Below are positions 9,661-18,223 of a stretch of DNA of 64,000 nucleotides, one piece after another. Made by a program: the position numbers and the translations under genes. The number at the start of each line of letters is the position of its first letter. Position 1 is the first letter of the stretch. The notes under the pieces were generated by a model that saw nothing but the letters and a program-made list of their open reading frames with translations, did no database searches and was not told where the DNA came from. Where the stretch lies: positions 1-64,000 of IMG/VR virus record IMGVR_UViG_3300025093_000018; one strand, given 5' to 3'. Source of the DNA: a virus.

Positions 9661-10068
9661 TTAATCTAATAATTTAATCTTAAGACCGGCCCCAGCGATC
9701 GTAGAGCCTACTTGTGTAACAAATACTTCTATTTTATCTCCTTGTACAAAAGCTATATCACCATCTAATACATAAGGTGTGGCAGCTGTTAGACTAGTAT
9801 TTTCACTAGCATCTATTGTAATAGGGGTACTAAATATAGTAGTTCCGTTCTTTTTAATATCGACTGAAATAGCAGCTCCGGTAGGGGCAGTAACAACACT
9901 TATCATTACACTATCTAAGGATATCGCATATGGTATATAATCAGTAAATACTGATGTAGACGCATCAGCTACTAGATCTGACGTTTCATCAGACCCGGCA
10001 AAGAAATAATGATTCTTTACATTATCTTTTCTTAATCTATTTAATATGGGATCAAATATAATAGCCAT
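9661..10068 (-). CDS. Small beta-rich virion protein
   Basis: One hundred and thirty-five residues with a mainly beta, Thr/Ile/Val-rich composition (DYIPYAISLDSVMISVVTAPTG). The pattern resembles small phage fibre or decoration domains that carry a VQGDKIEVFV strand. It sits one base before the LamG fibre gene and three bases after the 96-residue gene, so all three are probably translated together. Probably a fibre-associated or attachment protein; no firm family. Confidence 0.7.
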   Translation of the reverse strand: MAIIFDPILNRLRKDNVKNHYFFAGSDETSDLVADASTSVFTDYIPYAISLDSVMISVVTAPTGAAISVDIKKNGTTIFSTPITIDASENTSLTAATPYVLDGDIAFVQGDKIEVFVTQVGSTIAGAGLKIKLLD

Positions 10069-10071
10069 TTA

Positions 10072-10362
10072 TTATCCGTATGATAATGTTCCTAATAATG
10101 CAATAGTACCGGCAGAGTCTGTCTTTATATTTCTATCAGAGTCAGCTAATCTAGCTGCTTCTGTTAAAAACCCCGCGTCAAAATAAGTCTGACTTGCACT
10201 AGGTTCGGTTACTCGAGAAATCGGATATCCAGAAACACCATTAATTGCTCTGGCTCCATATATTACATAAGTAATAGTACCATTAACATGTATTGATAAT
10301 GGTGGTGTATTCGATTCTCTTAAAATATCTATTAATTCGTCTAATTGTAATTCTCGTCCCAT
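10072..10362 (-). CDS. Small fibre-region protein
   Basis: Ninety-six residues starting MGRELQLDELIDILRES, a short amphipathic helix, then a beta-rich part (ITYVIYGARAINGVSGYP). No motif is recognised. It heads a three-gene set with the 135- and 716-residue proteins. Inferred to be a minor tail-fibre component. Confidence 0.65.
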   Translation of the reverse strand: MGRELQLDELIDILRESNTPPLSIHVNGTITYVIYGARAINGVSGYPISRVTEPSASQTYFDAGFLTEAARLADSDRNIKTDSAGTIALLGTLSYG

Positions 10363-10447
10363 ATTGATTACGTTTATTTATATACTATCAATGAATATAC
10401 AAAATTTATATTAATTTTTTAAAGTTAAAGTTTTATAGTGAAGAATA

Positions 10448-11905
10448 TTATTTCTCCTCTTTCCAGGCAATAGATACAGTAGTATCTCCAGCACTTGTTC
10501 CTGATACTGTCTTAGCTGCTATCACAAAAGTTTCTTCTGGTAATAACTCTGTCTTTAATTTTGTTAAGTCTGCACTTGCATCCCCATTAGCTGCTACAAT
10601 AAAGGAAAAAATTAACGTACCATTTGTTACAGTAGTACCTGATTTATCAATAACTGAAATACTATTAAACTCATCCACAAATTGATAATTAGTAGTACCA
10701 TCTACATCAGGAGTTTTATAAATTTCTACAATAACTGCTTTATTATGTTCACTATCCACAAATACTGTGACAGGAAAAACTTTTCCTAAATTATAATAAT
10801 TTCCATAAACTAATCTACTCTTTAAAGTAATTAAATTAGTAAGAGTAGTTCCAAGACTACTAACAATATCATTATCAGAAAATGTATTATTTTTAACAAG
10901 CTCGTCCCCTTCAAGAGATATGGAAGCAGAAGCTCCTAAAACTGTTAAATTAGTTCCACTACTACCAAGGCTAGCAGAAGCCCACCCAACTTTTAAATTA
11001 GGTTTTCCTGTATGAGTAACTGTATCAGTGTTAGACCATTTGATGCGATGAACTTCTACAAAAATACCTTTATTTGGATCATATACAGAAAATGTAATAT
11101 TAGCTACACCTAGATACCCGTAACGTATTTTATATACATTTAGTTTTGTGGGGTCAAACCCACTAAATGGTGTTGTAGTTATATTCCAGTTTGTTTGTGC
11201 TTCATGTCCATCTGTTTTGGCTTTACCTGCTGTTTTTTGTGCGATAGATGCCGTGACTCCACCACTAACTGAAAATGTACCAGTCTGTACTGCTGCTGAC
11301 TTAGCTATACAATATACTACATTTGAAACTTGTTCAAAACGCCATTTCCCACTTAACGTACCATCAGCAGCCAATCCTGCTCTTATTTCTTCTGCATTTG
11401 TTTCTGTATTACTATTAGTTACTGATATACCTACTGCATCATCAGCCAAAGTTACAGTACATGTCCCGGCACCTGTGGCAGTTACAGTAATTATTTGTTC
11501 TTCAGCAGCCCCATCATAGGAATGAATAATACCAAAATTAGCTCCATCATATCCAAATGCAATAGTTTCCGTTAGATTAAACATTCCACCAAATTGTAAA
11601 GAACTAGCTATACCAGTAGTAAAAGCAGCTGTAAATTTACAAACTATACCTTGTCCAGCCCTATAATTTAAAGTTTCTCTAGATCTTACCACACCATATC
11701 CGCCTAAAGAAGTCCCCGATTGACATCTAAATAGGTTACCAACATTATCTGCTATACCACCAGTTGCCGTAAAAGTTTCTAATTCTTGTAAATTAGAAGG
11801 ATCTATTTTATATTTATTTGCTAATTGAACAACAGGAGTTAAATGGGAAGTTATTTGCTCCCCAAAAGCACCATATTCATTATTATTCGATTTAATTACC
11901 GACAT
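10448..11905 (-). CDS. Tail fibre protein (large beta-structured)
   Basis: This 485-residue protein has an N-terminal AFGEQ..SHLTPVVQLANKY segment, then ETLNYRAGQGIVCKFTAAF, MFNLTETIAFGYDGANFGI and later WASASLGSSGTNL. I recognise this overall pattern from large fibre or tip proteins of tailed phages, where FGE...P..Q..Y is followed by Y.aGQg...rFT.. and GY.g..FGi. The structure looks beta-sandwich throughout, with no enzymatic motif. It lies 12 bp after the 259-residue gene. An attachment function is inferred. Confidence 0.75.
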   Translation of the reverse strand: MSVIKSNNNEYGAFGEQITSHLTPVVQLANKYKIDPSNLQELETFTATGGIADNVGNLFRCQSGTSLGGYGVVRSRETLNYRAGQGIVCKFTAAFTTGIASSLQFGGMFNLTETIAFGYDGANFGIIHSYDGAAEEQIITVTATGAGTCTVTLADDAVGISVTNSNTETNAEEIRAGLAADGTLSGKWRFEQVSNVVYCIAKSAAVQTGTFSVSGGVTASIAQKTAGKAKTDGHEAQTNWNITTTPFSGFDPTKLNVYKIRYGYLGVANITFSVYDPNKGIFVEVHRIKWSNTDTVTHTGKPNLKVGWASASLGSSGTNLTVLGASASISLEGDELVKNNTFSDNDIVSSLGTTLTNLITLKSRLVYGNYYNLGKVFPVTVFVDSEHNKAVIVEIYKTPDVDGTTNYQFVDEFNSISVIDKSGTTVTNGTLIFSFIVAANGDASADLTKLKTELLPEETFVIAAKTVSGTSAGDTTVSIAWKEEK

Positions 11906-11917
11906 TATTATTATAAT

Positions 11918-12697
11918 TTATTTTATTAACCACTCAGTCCCTGTAAATTGATAAGTATGATTCTCTCCCTGTAAAACTACTTCTGTTTGACTTTCAAAGT
12001 CTACATTATTTCCATTCCCATCTACTATTATTTTACCACCGGCATTATCATACTTATACACATTTATAACATCGTCTTTACTAGGTGATTGTGGTAAGGT
12101 TACTGTTTTATCACTTCCTCCAGTTGTCATTACAACAAAATCCCCAGCAGAAGCGTTATAATTATTAGACACTTCTGTTATTGTAGACCCGTCGCCTCTT
12201 TGAGAATTTAACTCTGACTCATATAGAATATTTGAAATATTTGCATTTTGTAAGTCAGAAAATTTTATTTTAAAAGTATATATTATAGCAACATTTGTAT
12301 CTGCCGGAGTTCCAGAGAATACATAATTTCCATCTGCATCTAGTGATGTTGTTACTATCGTTCCCCCACTAGTTTGAGGGCTTTCCCAAGTGACGTTATT
12401 GTTCCCATCAATCTTTGAAAGAATTGCATCTTTTGAGGCTCCAAACTTGTCGAGTACGATCGTCCCATTCGTCGGTACAGTAACCGAGTCTGGTGAGCTT
12501 GTTCCTGCGACAACTTCATAATATGTGATAAGTAACTCATTATTATTTATTATTGTTAGCGTTCCAGATACCTCATCTATTGCGTCTTTAACATTAACAG
12601 ATGTTAACCCGGACGCAGTATTATCATAGTTTACCTGGCTAGCTCGAGAAACCAATCTATACCTATTAAGTATATAATCAAATATAACTTTACTCAT
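11918..12697 (-). CDS. Fibre protein with collar-like N-terminus
   Basis: Two hundred and fifty-nine residues. Residues 1-60 (VIFDYILNRYRLVSRASQVN and VNVKDAIDEVSG) resemble the attachment segment of phage fibres, and AIFDPILNRLRK of the 135-residue protein has the same feel. The centre is Thr/Val-rich beta. The C-terminal 100 residues match a frequent fibre-end domain (AGDFVVMTTGGSDKTVTLPQ, then TEVVLQGENHTYQFTGTEW). It follows the M23-like gene by three bases. Structural role inferred. Confidence 0.75.
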   Translation of the reverse strand: MSKVIFDYILNRYRLVSRASQVNYDNTASGLTSVNVKDAIDEVSGTLTIINNNELLITYYEVVAGTSSPDSVTVPTNGTIVLDKFGASKDAILSKIDGNNNVTWESPQTSGGTIVTTSLDADGNYVFSGTPADTNVAIIYTFKIKFSDLQNANISNILYESELNSQRGDGSTITEVSNNYNASAGDFVVMTTGGSDKTVTLPQSPSKDDVINVYKYDNAGGKIIVDGNGNNVDFESQTEVVLQGENHTYQFTGTEWLIK

Positions 12698-12700
12698 ACC

Positions 12701-13549
12701 TTAACTTTTAAGTAATGGTTTCTTCTTTTGTTTATAACTAAATATATTATTACCTTCTCCATCAGGTATATATTTATATGCTATACCTTGAATAAGTTGT
12801 GAGGGGTCTACATTATACTTAGATGATGTACCATAGTGTCTAACTTTAACGTGTGGTGCTGTCATAGAACCTGATCCAGTTGTATACCCCCAAATTTCAT
12901 CCCCCCTTTTTAACTTTTTACCTTTAAGATTTTTTATATCAGTTTCTGTCATAGGATCAAGATGCATATACTGTGTTTTAGTACCGTCAGAATTTCTAAC
13001 CACTACATAATACCCAGCTGCAGGTTTTGCTCCGGTTCCTACTTTTGATCCATCGCCTTCCAATAAAACACTTTCAATAACCCCATCTGATAAAGCATGA
13101 GCTTTTCCAGTAGAAGTTGTAATATCAATTCCTCTAGAGTGTTCTTCTTTTCTCCCTTTTAAATTTCTTAATCCGTACCCTCCAGTAACTTTAATCGTAG
13201 CATCCCCTACTTTAACCTTATCACCCTCTTTAAGACTGTTATAGCCATCTTCTACAGAAAAGTTATGCCACTTACCATCTATAACTTCTTTATCCTTAGA
13301 CTGCGTTGTTTTACTTCTATTAATAGGTTTTTTATTTGTAATAGATGCAGCTTTAAAATATCTTCTAGCTGGTGACTCAAATTCTCCAGGTATAGTATTA
13401 TGTTTATACCCGTGAGGCTGTGAGATCATATGGTCCATAGGTTTTACATCACCAGAGTAACGACTAAGGTCAATTATATCCTGAGGAATAGTACTAGGAT
13501 CAGTACCGATAAATTCGCCACCTTTTTGATATTTCTTTAAAACCCCCAT
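12701..13549 (-). CDS. M23-like peptidoglycan hydrolase domain with altered active site and KYQKGG N-terminus
   Basis: Two hundred and eighty-two residues starting MGVLKKYQKGGEF, the shared virion peptide. Residues about 120-255 read as an M23 (LytM) metallopeptidase fold: GGYGLRN....EEHSRGIDI gives the first His and Asp, GVIESV and YYVVVRNSDGTKTQYMHL follow, then a GDEIWGYTTGSG barrel strand. The expected last HxH is APHVKVRHYG, so the first His is kept and the second is Lys, although a His lies three residues further on. The domain may be inactive or use a shifted ligand. It overlaps the DUF192-like gene as TAATG. A virion-associated cell-wall-binding or wall-degrading protein is inferred. 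Confidence 0.75.
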   Translation of the reverse strand: MGVLKKYQKGGEFIGTDPSTIPQDIIDLSRYSGDVKPMDHMISQPHGYKHNTIPGEFESPARRYFKAASITNKKPINRSKTTQSKDKEVIDGKWHNFSVEDGYNSLKEGDKVKVGDATIKVTGGYGLRNLKGRKEEHSRGIDITTSTGKAHALSDGVIESVLLEGDGSKVGTGAKPAAGYYVVVRNSDGTKTQYMHLDPMTETDIKNLKGKKLKRGDEIWGYTTGSGSMTAPHVKVRHYGTSSKYNVDPSQLIQGIAYKYIPDGEGNNIFSYKQKKKPLLKS

Positions 13550-14208
13550 TACTTTGTAACGTACTCTTGTTTTTGATTATCTTGCCTATCGATCATTTCA
13601 ATCATAGCTTCTGCTAAAGCAAGTTTATCCCCATTTTTATGTTTACTAATTAATCTTTTAGTATCCTCTCTACTAAAAATACGAGCTCCAGGTTCTATAT
13701 TAGCAACAACTTCTCCGTCCGTGTTAAGTATTTGCAATTTATTAGGATCCACTTTTATATCATCAACTTTAACCTCAAATACCTTCTCACCAACCATTTC
13801 AAACCTACCGCCATGTTTAAATTTTTGTACCCCTTTTAATTGAGTAGATAAATCTTTTTCAGGGTTTAAAGTCATGCCAAGTCTAATCCCTAAACGATCT
13901 ATATCGCCTTTATTTAACTCTAATACCATATGAGGTGGCATAAGAGCTGTAATACCAAACCTATCATCTTTATCTAAAGATCCTACCTGTATAACTTCCC
14001 AGTTAGAATCTAGCATTACAAAATCAAGATCATAATTCATATCGCGCATAACCATAGTAACGTTAGAAGGTTTTGGAAACATAAATAACATTCCTTTATT
14101 TTTACCTAACCTCTTAGTACCAGAAAGACCTTGATATAAGGTCTCTTCTGTATTGGCCACGGCGACCTTTAATTTTTTATCACCTATATTTAATTTATAT
14201 AGCCCCAT
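13549..14208 (-). CDS. DUF192-like protein with C-terminal GG-motif module
   Basis: Residues 1-120 of this 219-residue protein look like DUF192 (PF02643): VAVANTEETLYQGLSG, GMLFMFPKP, MVMRDMNYDLDFVMLD, then EVIQVGSL. The family's molecular function is not well established. Residues about 125-135 are KGVQKFKHGGRFEMVG, a form of the shared GG peptide. They are followed by a tail (ANIEPGARIFSREDTKRLIS) that resembles the tail of the upstream 475-residue protein (SKELVINKESTLEIEKLAKE). Both ends overlap neighbours as TAATG, so it belongs to a coupled three-gene set. I infer a virion role for the tail; the role of the DUF192 part is unknown. Confidence 0.75.
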   Translation of the reverse strand: MGLYKLNIGDKKLKVAVANTEETLYQGLSGTKRLGKNKGMLFMFPKPSNVTMVMRDMNYDLDFVMLDSNWEVIQVGSLDKDDRFGITALMPPHMVLELNKGDIDRLGIRLGMTLNPEKDLSTQLKGVQKFKHGGRFEMVGEKVFEVKVDDIKVDPNKLQILNTDGEVVANIEPGARIFSREDTKRLISKHKNGDKLALAEAMIEMIDRQDNQKQEYVTK

Positions 14209-15635
14209 TAATCTGTCATTAATTCAGAGTAATCAAACGTATTATCAGCTAATTCTTTATTCACTAGTTCCCCTAATTTTTTCTTAGCTTCCGGATTCTT
14301 TTTAGCTTCTTTAGCTAGTTTTTCTATTTCTAAAGTAGATTCTTTATTAATAACTAATTCCTTACTTTCTATCTCAGCTACTTTAGCACCATTTTTTACA
14401 ACGGGTAAACCTCTATCGCCCTTTACACTTGTATTATTTTCCTCATCATGAGATGGCCCATCTACAATTACATTAGTTTTAGCCACATCTATTTTACCGC
14501 CCCTTCTAAATACAGGTACAGTTTTACTTCCGTTTTTCTTGAAAATAACTTTTGTAGGTTTAGTTTCTCTCCCTAAGAGTGTACCACCTTTCTCATACCT
14601 ATGTGTAATTTTTCTAGGCTTAGCTTCTGGTGTTGGCTCGTCTCTTTTTTCAGTTTCTGCTTTAATAGAAGCTATTTCATTCACAGAGATAATACCATAT
14701 CTAAGCACACCACCTTTTTTATATCTAAGATTACCTTGAGCATCATATCTAGATGCTTCATTCATTACTCTTTGATATCTAGCCTTTTCAGTAGCTTTAC
14801 CAATTATCTTTCTTTTTTGCTCCCTAATAGCAGCATTATGTCTTTCCCTAGCAGCGGCTGCTTTTTTCTCAGCTTTTTCTCTCTTTTCCTTAGCTCCTTT
14901 ACCAGAAAAATACCCAGCTACACCACCAATAACAGCTCCAGCTGCAGCACCAATAGGTCCTAAGGTCATACCAATACTAGCACCGGTAGCAGCACCAGAC
15001 ATAGCACCGCCAACATCTTCATTTTTATTAGCAGATTGTTGAGCACCAGCAGCACCAACTAAAGCAGTACCAGCCGCAACAGCAGCTCCACCACCAGCAG
15101 AGAAACCACCTCCTCCACCACCGCCGGATTTACCGCCACCAGAAGCAGCAGCTCCACCGCCTTTAGCTGTAGCAGCTCCACCGCCTGTAGGTTTACCAGC
15201 AGCTTTCCAATCAGCCCTAGACATAGCACCTTCCCCAGCACTAGATTTATATCCAGAATACCCTTTACTTTTACCCATACCACTAAACATACCACCTCCA
15301 GATCCTCCAGATTGTTTCCCACTCTGATAACCACTTATACCAGCTTGCATAGCTCCAGTCGTAGCTCCAGCATAATCAAAGTCAGTTTTTTCAAACTCAG
15401 GGGCTTCTTGTTCTTTAAGTAAATCAGCCTTATCCTTAGCCTCTGACATAGTTTTATTATGGTCTAAAAATTTTCTTCTTTTTTTATCTTTTTCAACAGA
15501 AGATAATTCTTTATCCTTACTTCTCATATTAAGATTAGAAGATGGTCTAATAGTTCCAGGTGGGGTCATACTATTAAGACTATTCCCATAAGCATCTGGT
15601 TGGTATCTGTTAAAAGCGTTATTTCTTAGTAACAT
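14208..15635 (-). CDS. Gly/Ala-rich virion protein with repeated GG motifs
   Basis: Residues about 100-200 of this 475-residue protein are extremely Gly/Ala/Ser-rich. Residues about 205-245 form a hydrophobic glycine-zipper-like segment (GASIGMTLGPIGAAAGAVIG) that could insert into a membrane. A basic helix follows (residues about 250-290, KREKAEKKAAAARERH). Three copies of the GG peptide come next (YKKGGVLRYG, YEKGGTLLGRE, FRRGGKIDVAK). A C-terminal GPSHDEENN...ELVINKEST module is a pattern I recall from phage virion proteins. Its position in the fibre-tip block and its composition suggest an ejected or membrane-active virion protein; this is inference. Confidence 0.8.
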   Translation of the reverse strand: MLLRNNAFNRYQPDAYGNSLNSMTPPGTIRPSSNLNMRSKDKELSSVEKDKKRRKFLDHNKTMSEAKDKADLLKEQEAPEFEKTDFDYAGATTGAMQAGISGYQSGKQSGGSGGGMFSGMGKSKGYSGYKSSAGEGAMSRADWKAAGKPTGGGAATAKGGGAAASGGGKSGGGGGGGFSAGGGAAVAAGTALVGAAGAQQSANKNEDVGGAMSGAATGASIGMTLGPIGAAAGAVIGGVAGYFSGKGAKEKREKAEKKAAAARERHNAAIREQKRKIIGKATEKARYQRVMNEASRYDAQGNLRYKKGGVLRYGIISVNEIASIKAETEKRDEPTPEAKPRKITHRYEKGGTLLGRETKPTKVIFKKNGSKTVPVFRRGGKIDVAKTNVIVDGPSHDEENNTSVKGDRGLPVVKNGAKVAEIESKELVINKESTLEIEKLAKEAKKNPEAKKKLGELVNKELADNTFDYSELMTD

Positions 15636-15701
15636 ATTGTGTGTATTTATTTCTTAGATATCCTAATATATAGCAAAATATCTCTAAATTTTAATGTTCT
15701 A

Positions 15702-16010
15702 TTAAAGTTCTCCTCGATCGATTATTGACGTATCAAGGTCTTGAAAGTTTAATGGTAAGGTAGGCATTTCAGAAGCCCATTCCGATTTTGATGGCTCAAC
15801 TAAGATAGGTTTACCTTCAGTTGTTCGTAAATCTACTCTACCGCCTGCCCCAGCAAAATTTTGACTGGTATAATCCCCCGACTCTAATACATTACCATCT
15901 TCATCAGTAGATTGCTTACCATACTTACCATATAAAAAATTATGTATAAGTTGTTCTTTATTTCTGTAATCAGTATCGTTATTACAAACTATTCCTCTAA
16001 AAGTAGCCAT
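15702..16010 (-). CDS. Small protein of the tail-fibre block
   Basis: One hundred and two residues, hydrophilic, with one FAGAGGRVDLRTTEGKP stretch and no recognised domain. It lies two bases after the 736-residue fibre gene, so it is probably co-translated with it. A minor fibre or baseplate part is the likely role. Confidence 0.65.
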   Translation of the reverse strand: MATFRGIVCNNDTDYRNKEQLIHNFLYGKYGKQSTDEDGNVLESGDYTSQNFAGAGGRVDLRTTEGKPILVEPSKSEWASEMPTLPLNFQDLDTSIIDRGEL

Positions 16011-16012
16011 AA

Positions 16013-18223
16013 TTAGTATATATTATAAATTTTATTTAATTTAGTGTGTAAATTTTGAACAGTAGCTACATCAGTATAAGGAGCGTAATCCATATAAGCC
16101 ATCTCTACATCTGGAGAATAAGTAGCAGCTGAATTTACTTTTGCTCCCATCTGTATTGCATCGGATACAGTATAGTCATCTAACCAGTCTCCTGTAGAAG
16201 ATCCTGACATAACTTCATTAACCCCATTTATTATAACAGCTAATGTAGAAGCGCCTTTTTGCATAAATGACATTATATAGGTATTTCCAGCTGTGATTGT
16301 AGTAGTTGTAGCATCTCTAAAAAATACCCCGGCACCATCCTTATTATATAAAACCCTAGCATTACCTGATGTAGTAACGGCCCCTAGATGTCTCTCGGTA
16401 TTTGTAGCTACGTCTACAACAGAATATAAAATATTTGTAGCAGATAGATCAGTTATTTTACATACAACAGTAAATACACCAGTAGTTCCTAAAGTACTAC
16501 CGTAATTAGCCACTGAATTTTCTAAATAATCTGTTCCTGCATCTACAAAAGTAATACTAGATTCATTATTAAAATCTACGTCAGATGTAGTAAATGTAGG
16601 TTGATTAGCAGCAGCTGGGTTAGCCATATCATATTTCCCCAGAATATCAAAAAGTGTTGTAGTTGTACCGTCTACGAAACTCATATTAGCATTCCACATA
16701 TTATGTGTACTATAAGTATTAACTATCTCACTTATCGCTACCTCAAAATCCATACCATAATACTTCATAATATCTTGGTGCATAGATCTTAGATCAGCGT
16801 CACTTAAAACCGAATCATGGTACATAGTTAATGCCCAATCCATCGAGGCAAAAGATTCTGTAGATTGATTAGAAAACCCTATAGAAATATTATCAAGCTC
16901 CCCAGCAACCATATCATTTAACCACTGACCATCAGCTGTTATTGTAGCAGTAGATTGCTCAATACCATTTACCCATATTTTAAAATTTACCCCATCAGAC
17001 AACACAGTGCAAATCATTTTAGGATATCCTCTAGGTTGAGTGTTTTGAAAGTTATTAATAGTAGATGTTCCGTTAATAGATCTTATACGCCCAAAATTAC
17101 TAGAACCAGTGCCACCACCAATAAAATATCTATTATTCGATGATTTATCAGCTGTTGAAAACGCATAAATTAAATCATCGTTGGGGGTACAAATATAAGT
17201 TATCATACCTACGTTATCTCCTGATCTAAAATCTGAAAAGTTTTTATTAAATCCAGTAGATGTACCATTAAATTTAAACGTCTGTCTTCCTTTGTAGTTA
17301 GAATCATCATATTGTATAGTGGGGTAATTCCATCCATGACTAGATAAATCGTGCGTCCCAGCATAATCATACAATACCACATGAGAAGTTATTTCAGTTT
17401 CAGCTATATCACCAACCTCACAATTTACCGAATCAGCTGTTATACTACTTATTTCATCATAAAATCTCCACTCATTAACTACATCGCTATTATAATTATC
17501 AGAAGCATTATCAAATCTATAGTAAACTATAGCATTAGATATACTACCTTCATCTTTAGGAAAACCATTATTATATATATCAGTTACAGCAGCTGCATTT
17601 TTAGCATCACTTGTAATTAAGATATCACCAAACTTACCGTCAAAAAATTCGGTATTACCACCTGAATTGTAATTTAAACACCCAAGTCTACCATTATCCA
17701 ATCCCGTGCAATCTGTAAACCATTTTGTACGATCTACATCCACAGCCCATATAGTAGATATATCAACCCCATTCACAAATAAATTAGGTTTAACTCCATC
17801 ATGAGCCACTAATAAATGTACCCAATTACCATCAGTTGTATCTATAGCGAAGGTAGATCTAATATTCCACTGGGTAGTACCGGCAATACCTAAAGCCACT
17901 ACAAATCTTCCAAGAGTATCTATTTGGAAGACTAAAAATTCATTAGCATCTGTATCACCAAATGTTATTAATCTGTGAGTAACACCAGCTATTACATCTG
18001 GTAAATATACCCAAGTAGAAATTGTACCTGTAGTCTGAGATGCAACAGCAGTTAATACATTATCAAAATTAACATACTCATCTGTAACTACAGTTAAAGC
18101 ATTCTTAGTAGAGTATTCACTGATATTTTCAGCACTCCACATATGTAAAGGGCTATACTTATTATATATTACCGGTAAAGACGGAGGCTTTGCTCCCGCA
18201 TATAAACTAGAATGAAAAAGCAT
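16013..18223 (-). CDS. Tail fibre / receptor-binding protein with LamG-like modules (copy B)
   Basis: Seven hundred and thirty-six residues and a paralogue of the 716-residue fibre. Shared landmarks in the first 290 residues are HMWSAEN, TTGTISTWVY, LITFGDTDA, GLDNGRLGC.NYNSGG, DIYNNGFPKDEGSI and NEWRFYDEISSITAD. Two further LamG-like modules follow, each with a FxGxxTGF or GQWLNDM pattern. The sequence diverges most in the last two modules, as expected for receptor-binding tips. It starts inside the stop of the 1131-residue protein (TAATG). Confidence 0.8.
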   Translation of the reverse strand: MLFHSSLYAGAKPPSLPVIYNKYSPLHMWSAENISEYSTKNALTVVTDEYVNFDNVLTAVASQTTGTISTWVYLPDVIAGVTHRLITFGDTDANEFLVFQIDTLGRFVVALGIAGTTQWNIRSTFAIDTTDGNWVHLLVAHDGVKPNLFVNGVDISTIWAVDVDRTKWFTDCTGLDNGRLGCLNYNSGGNTEFFDGKFGDILITSDAKNAAAVTDIYNNGFPKDEGSISNAIVYYRFDNASDNYNSDVVNEWRFYDEISSITADSVNCEVGDIAETEITSHVVLYDYAGTHDLSSHGWNYPTIQYDDSNYKGRQTFKFNGTSTGFNKNFSDFRSGDNVGMITYICTPNDDLIYAFSTADKSSNNRYFIGGGTGSSNFGRIRSINGTSTINNFQNTQPRGYPKMICTVLSDGVNFKIWVNGIEQSTATITADGQWLNDMVAGELDNISIGFSNQSTESFASMDWALTMYHDSVLSDADLRSMHQDIMKYYGMDFEVAISEIVNTYSTHNMWNANMSFVDGTTTTLFDILGKYDMANPAAANQPTFTTSDVDFNNESSITFVDAGTDYLENSVANYGSTLGTTGVFTVVCKITDLSATNILYSVVDVATNTERHLGAVTTSGNARVLYNKDGAGVFFRDATTTTITAGNTYIMSFMQKGASTLAVIINGVNEVMSGSSTGDWLDDYTVSDAIQMGAKVNSAATYSPDVEMAYMDYAPYTDVATVQNLHTKLNKIYNIY

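Noticed and set aside
14539-15334. Open frames opposite and in another phase of the Gly/Ala-rich gene
   Set aside because: They arise from the skewed codon use of the 475-residue gene and translate to Ser/Phe- or Leu/Val-rich low complexity.
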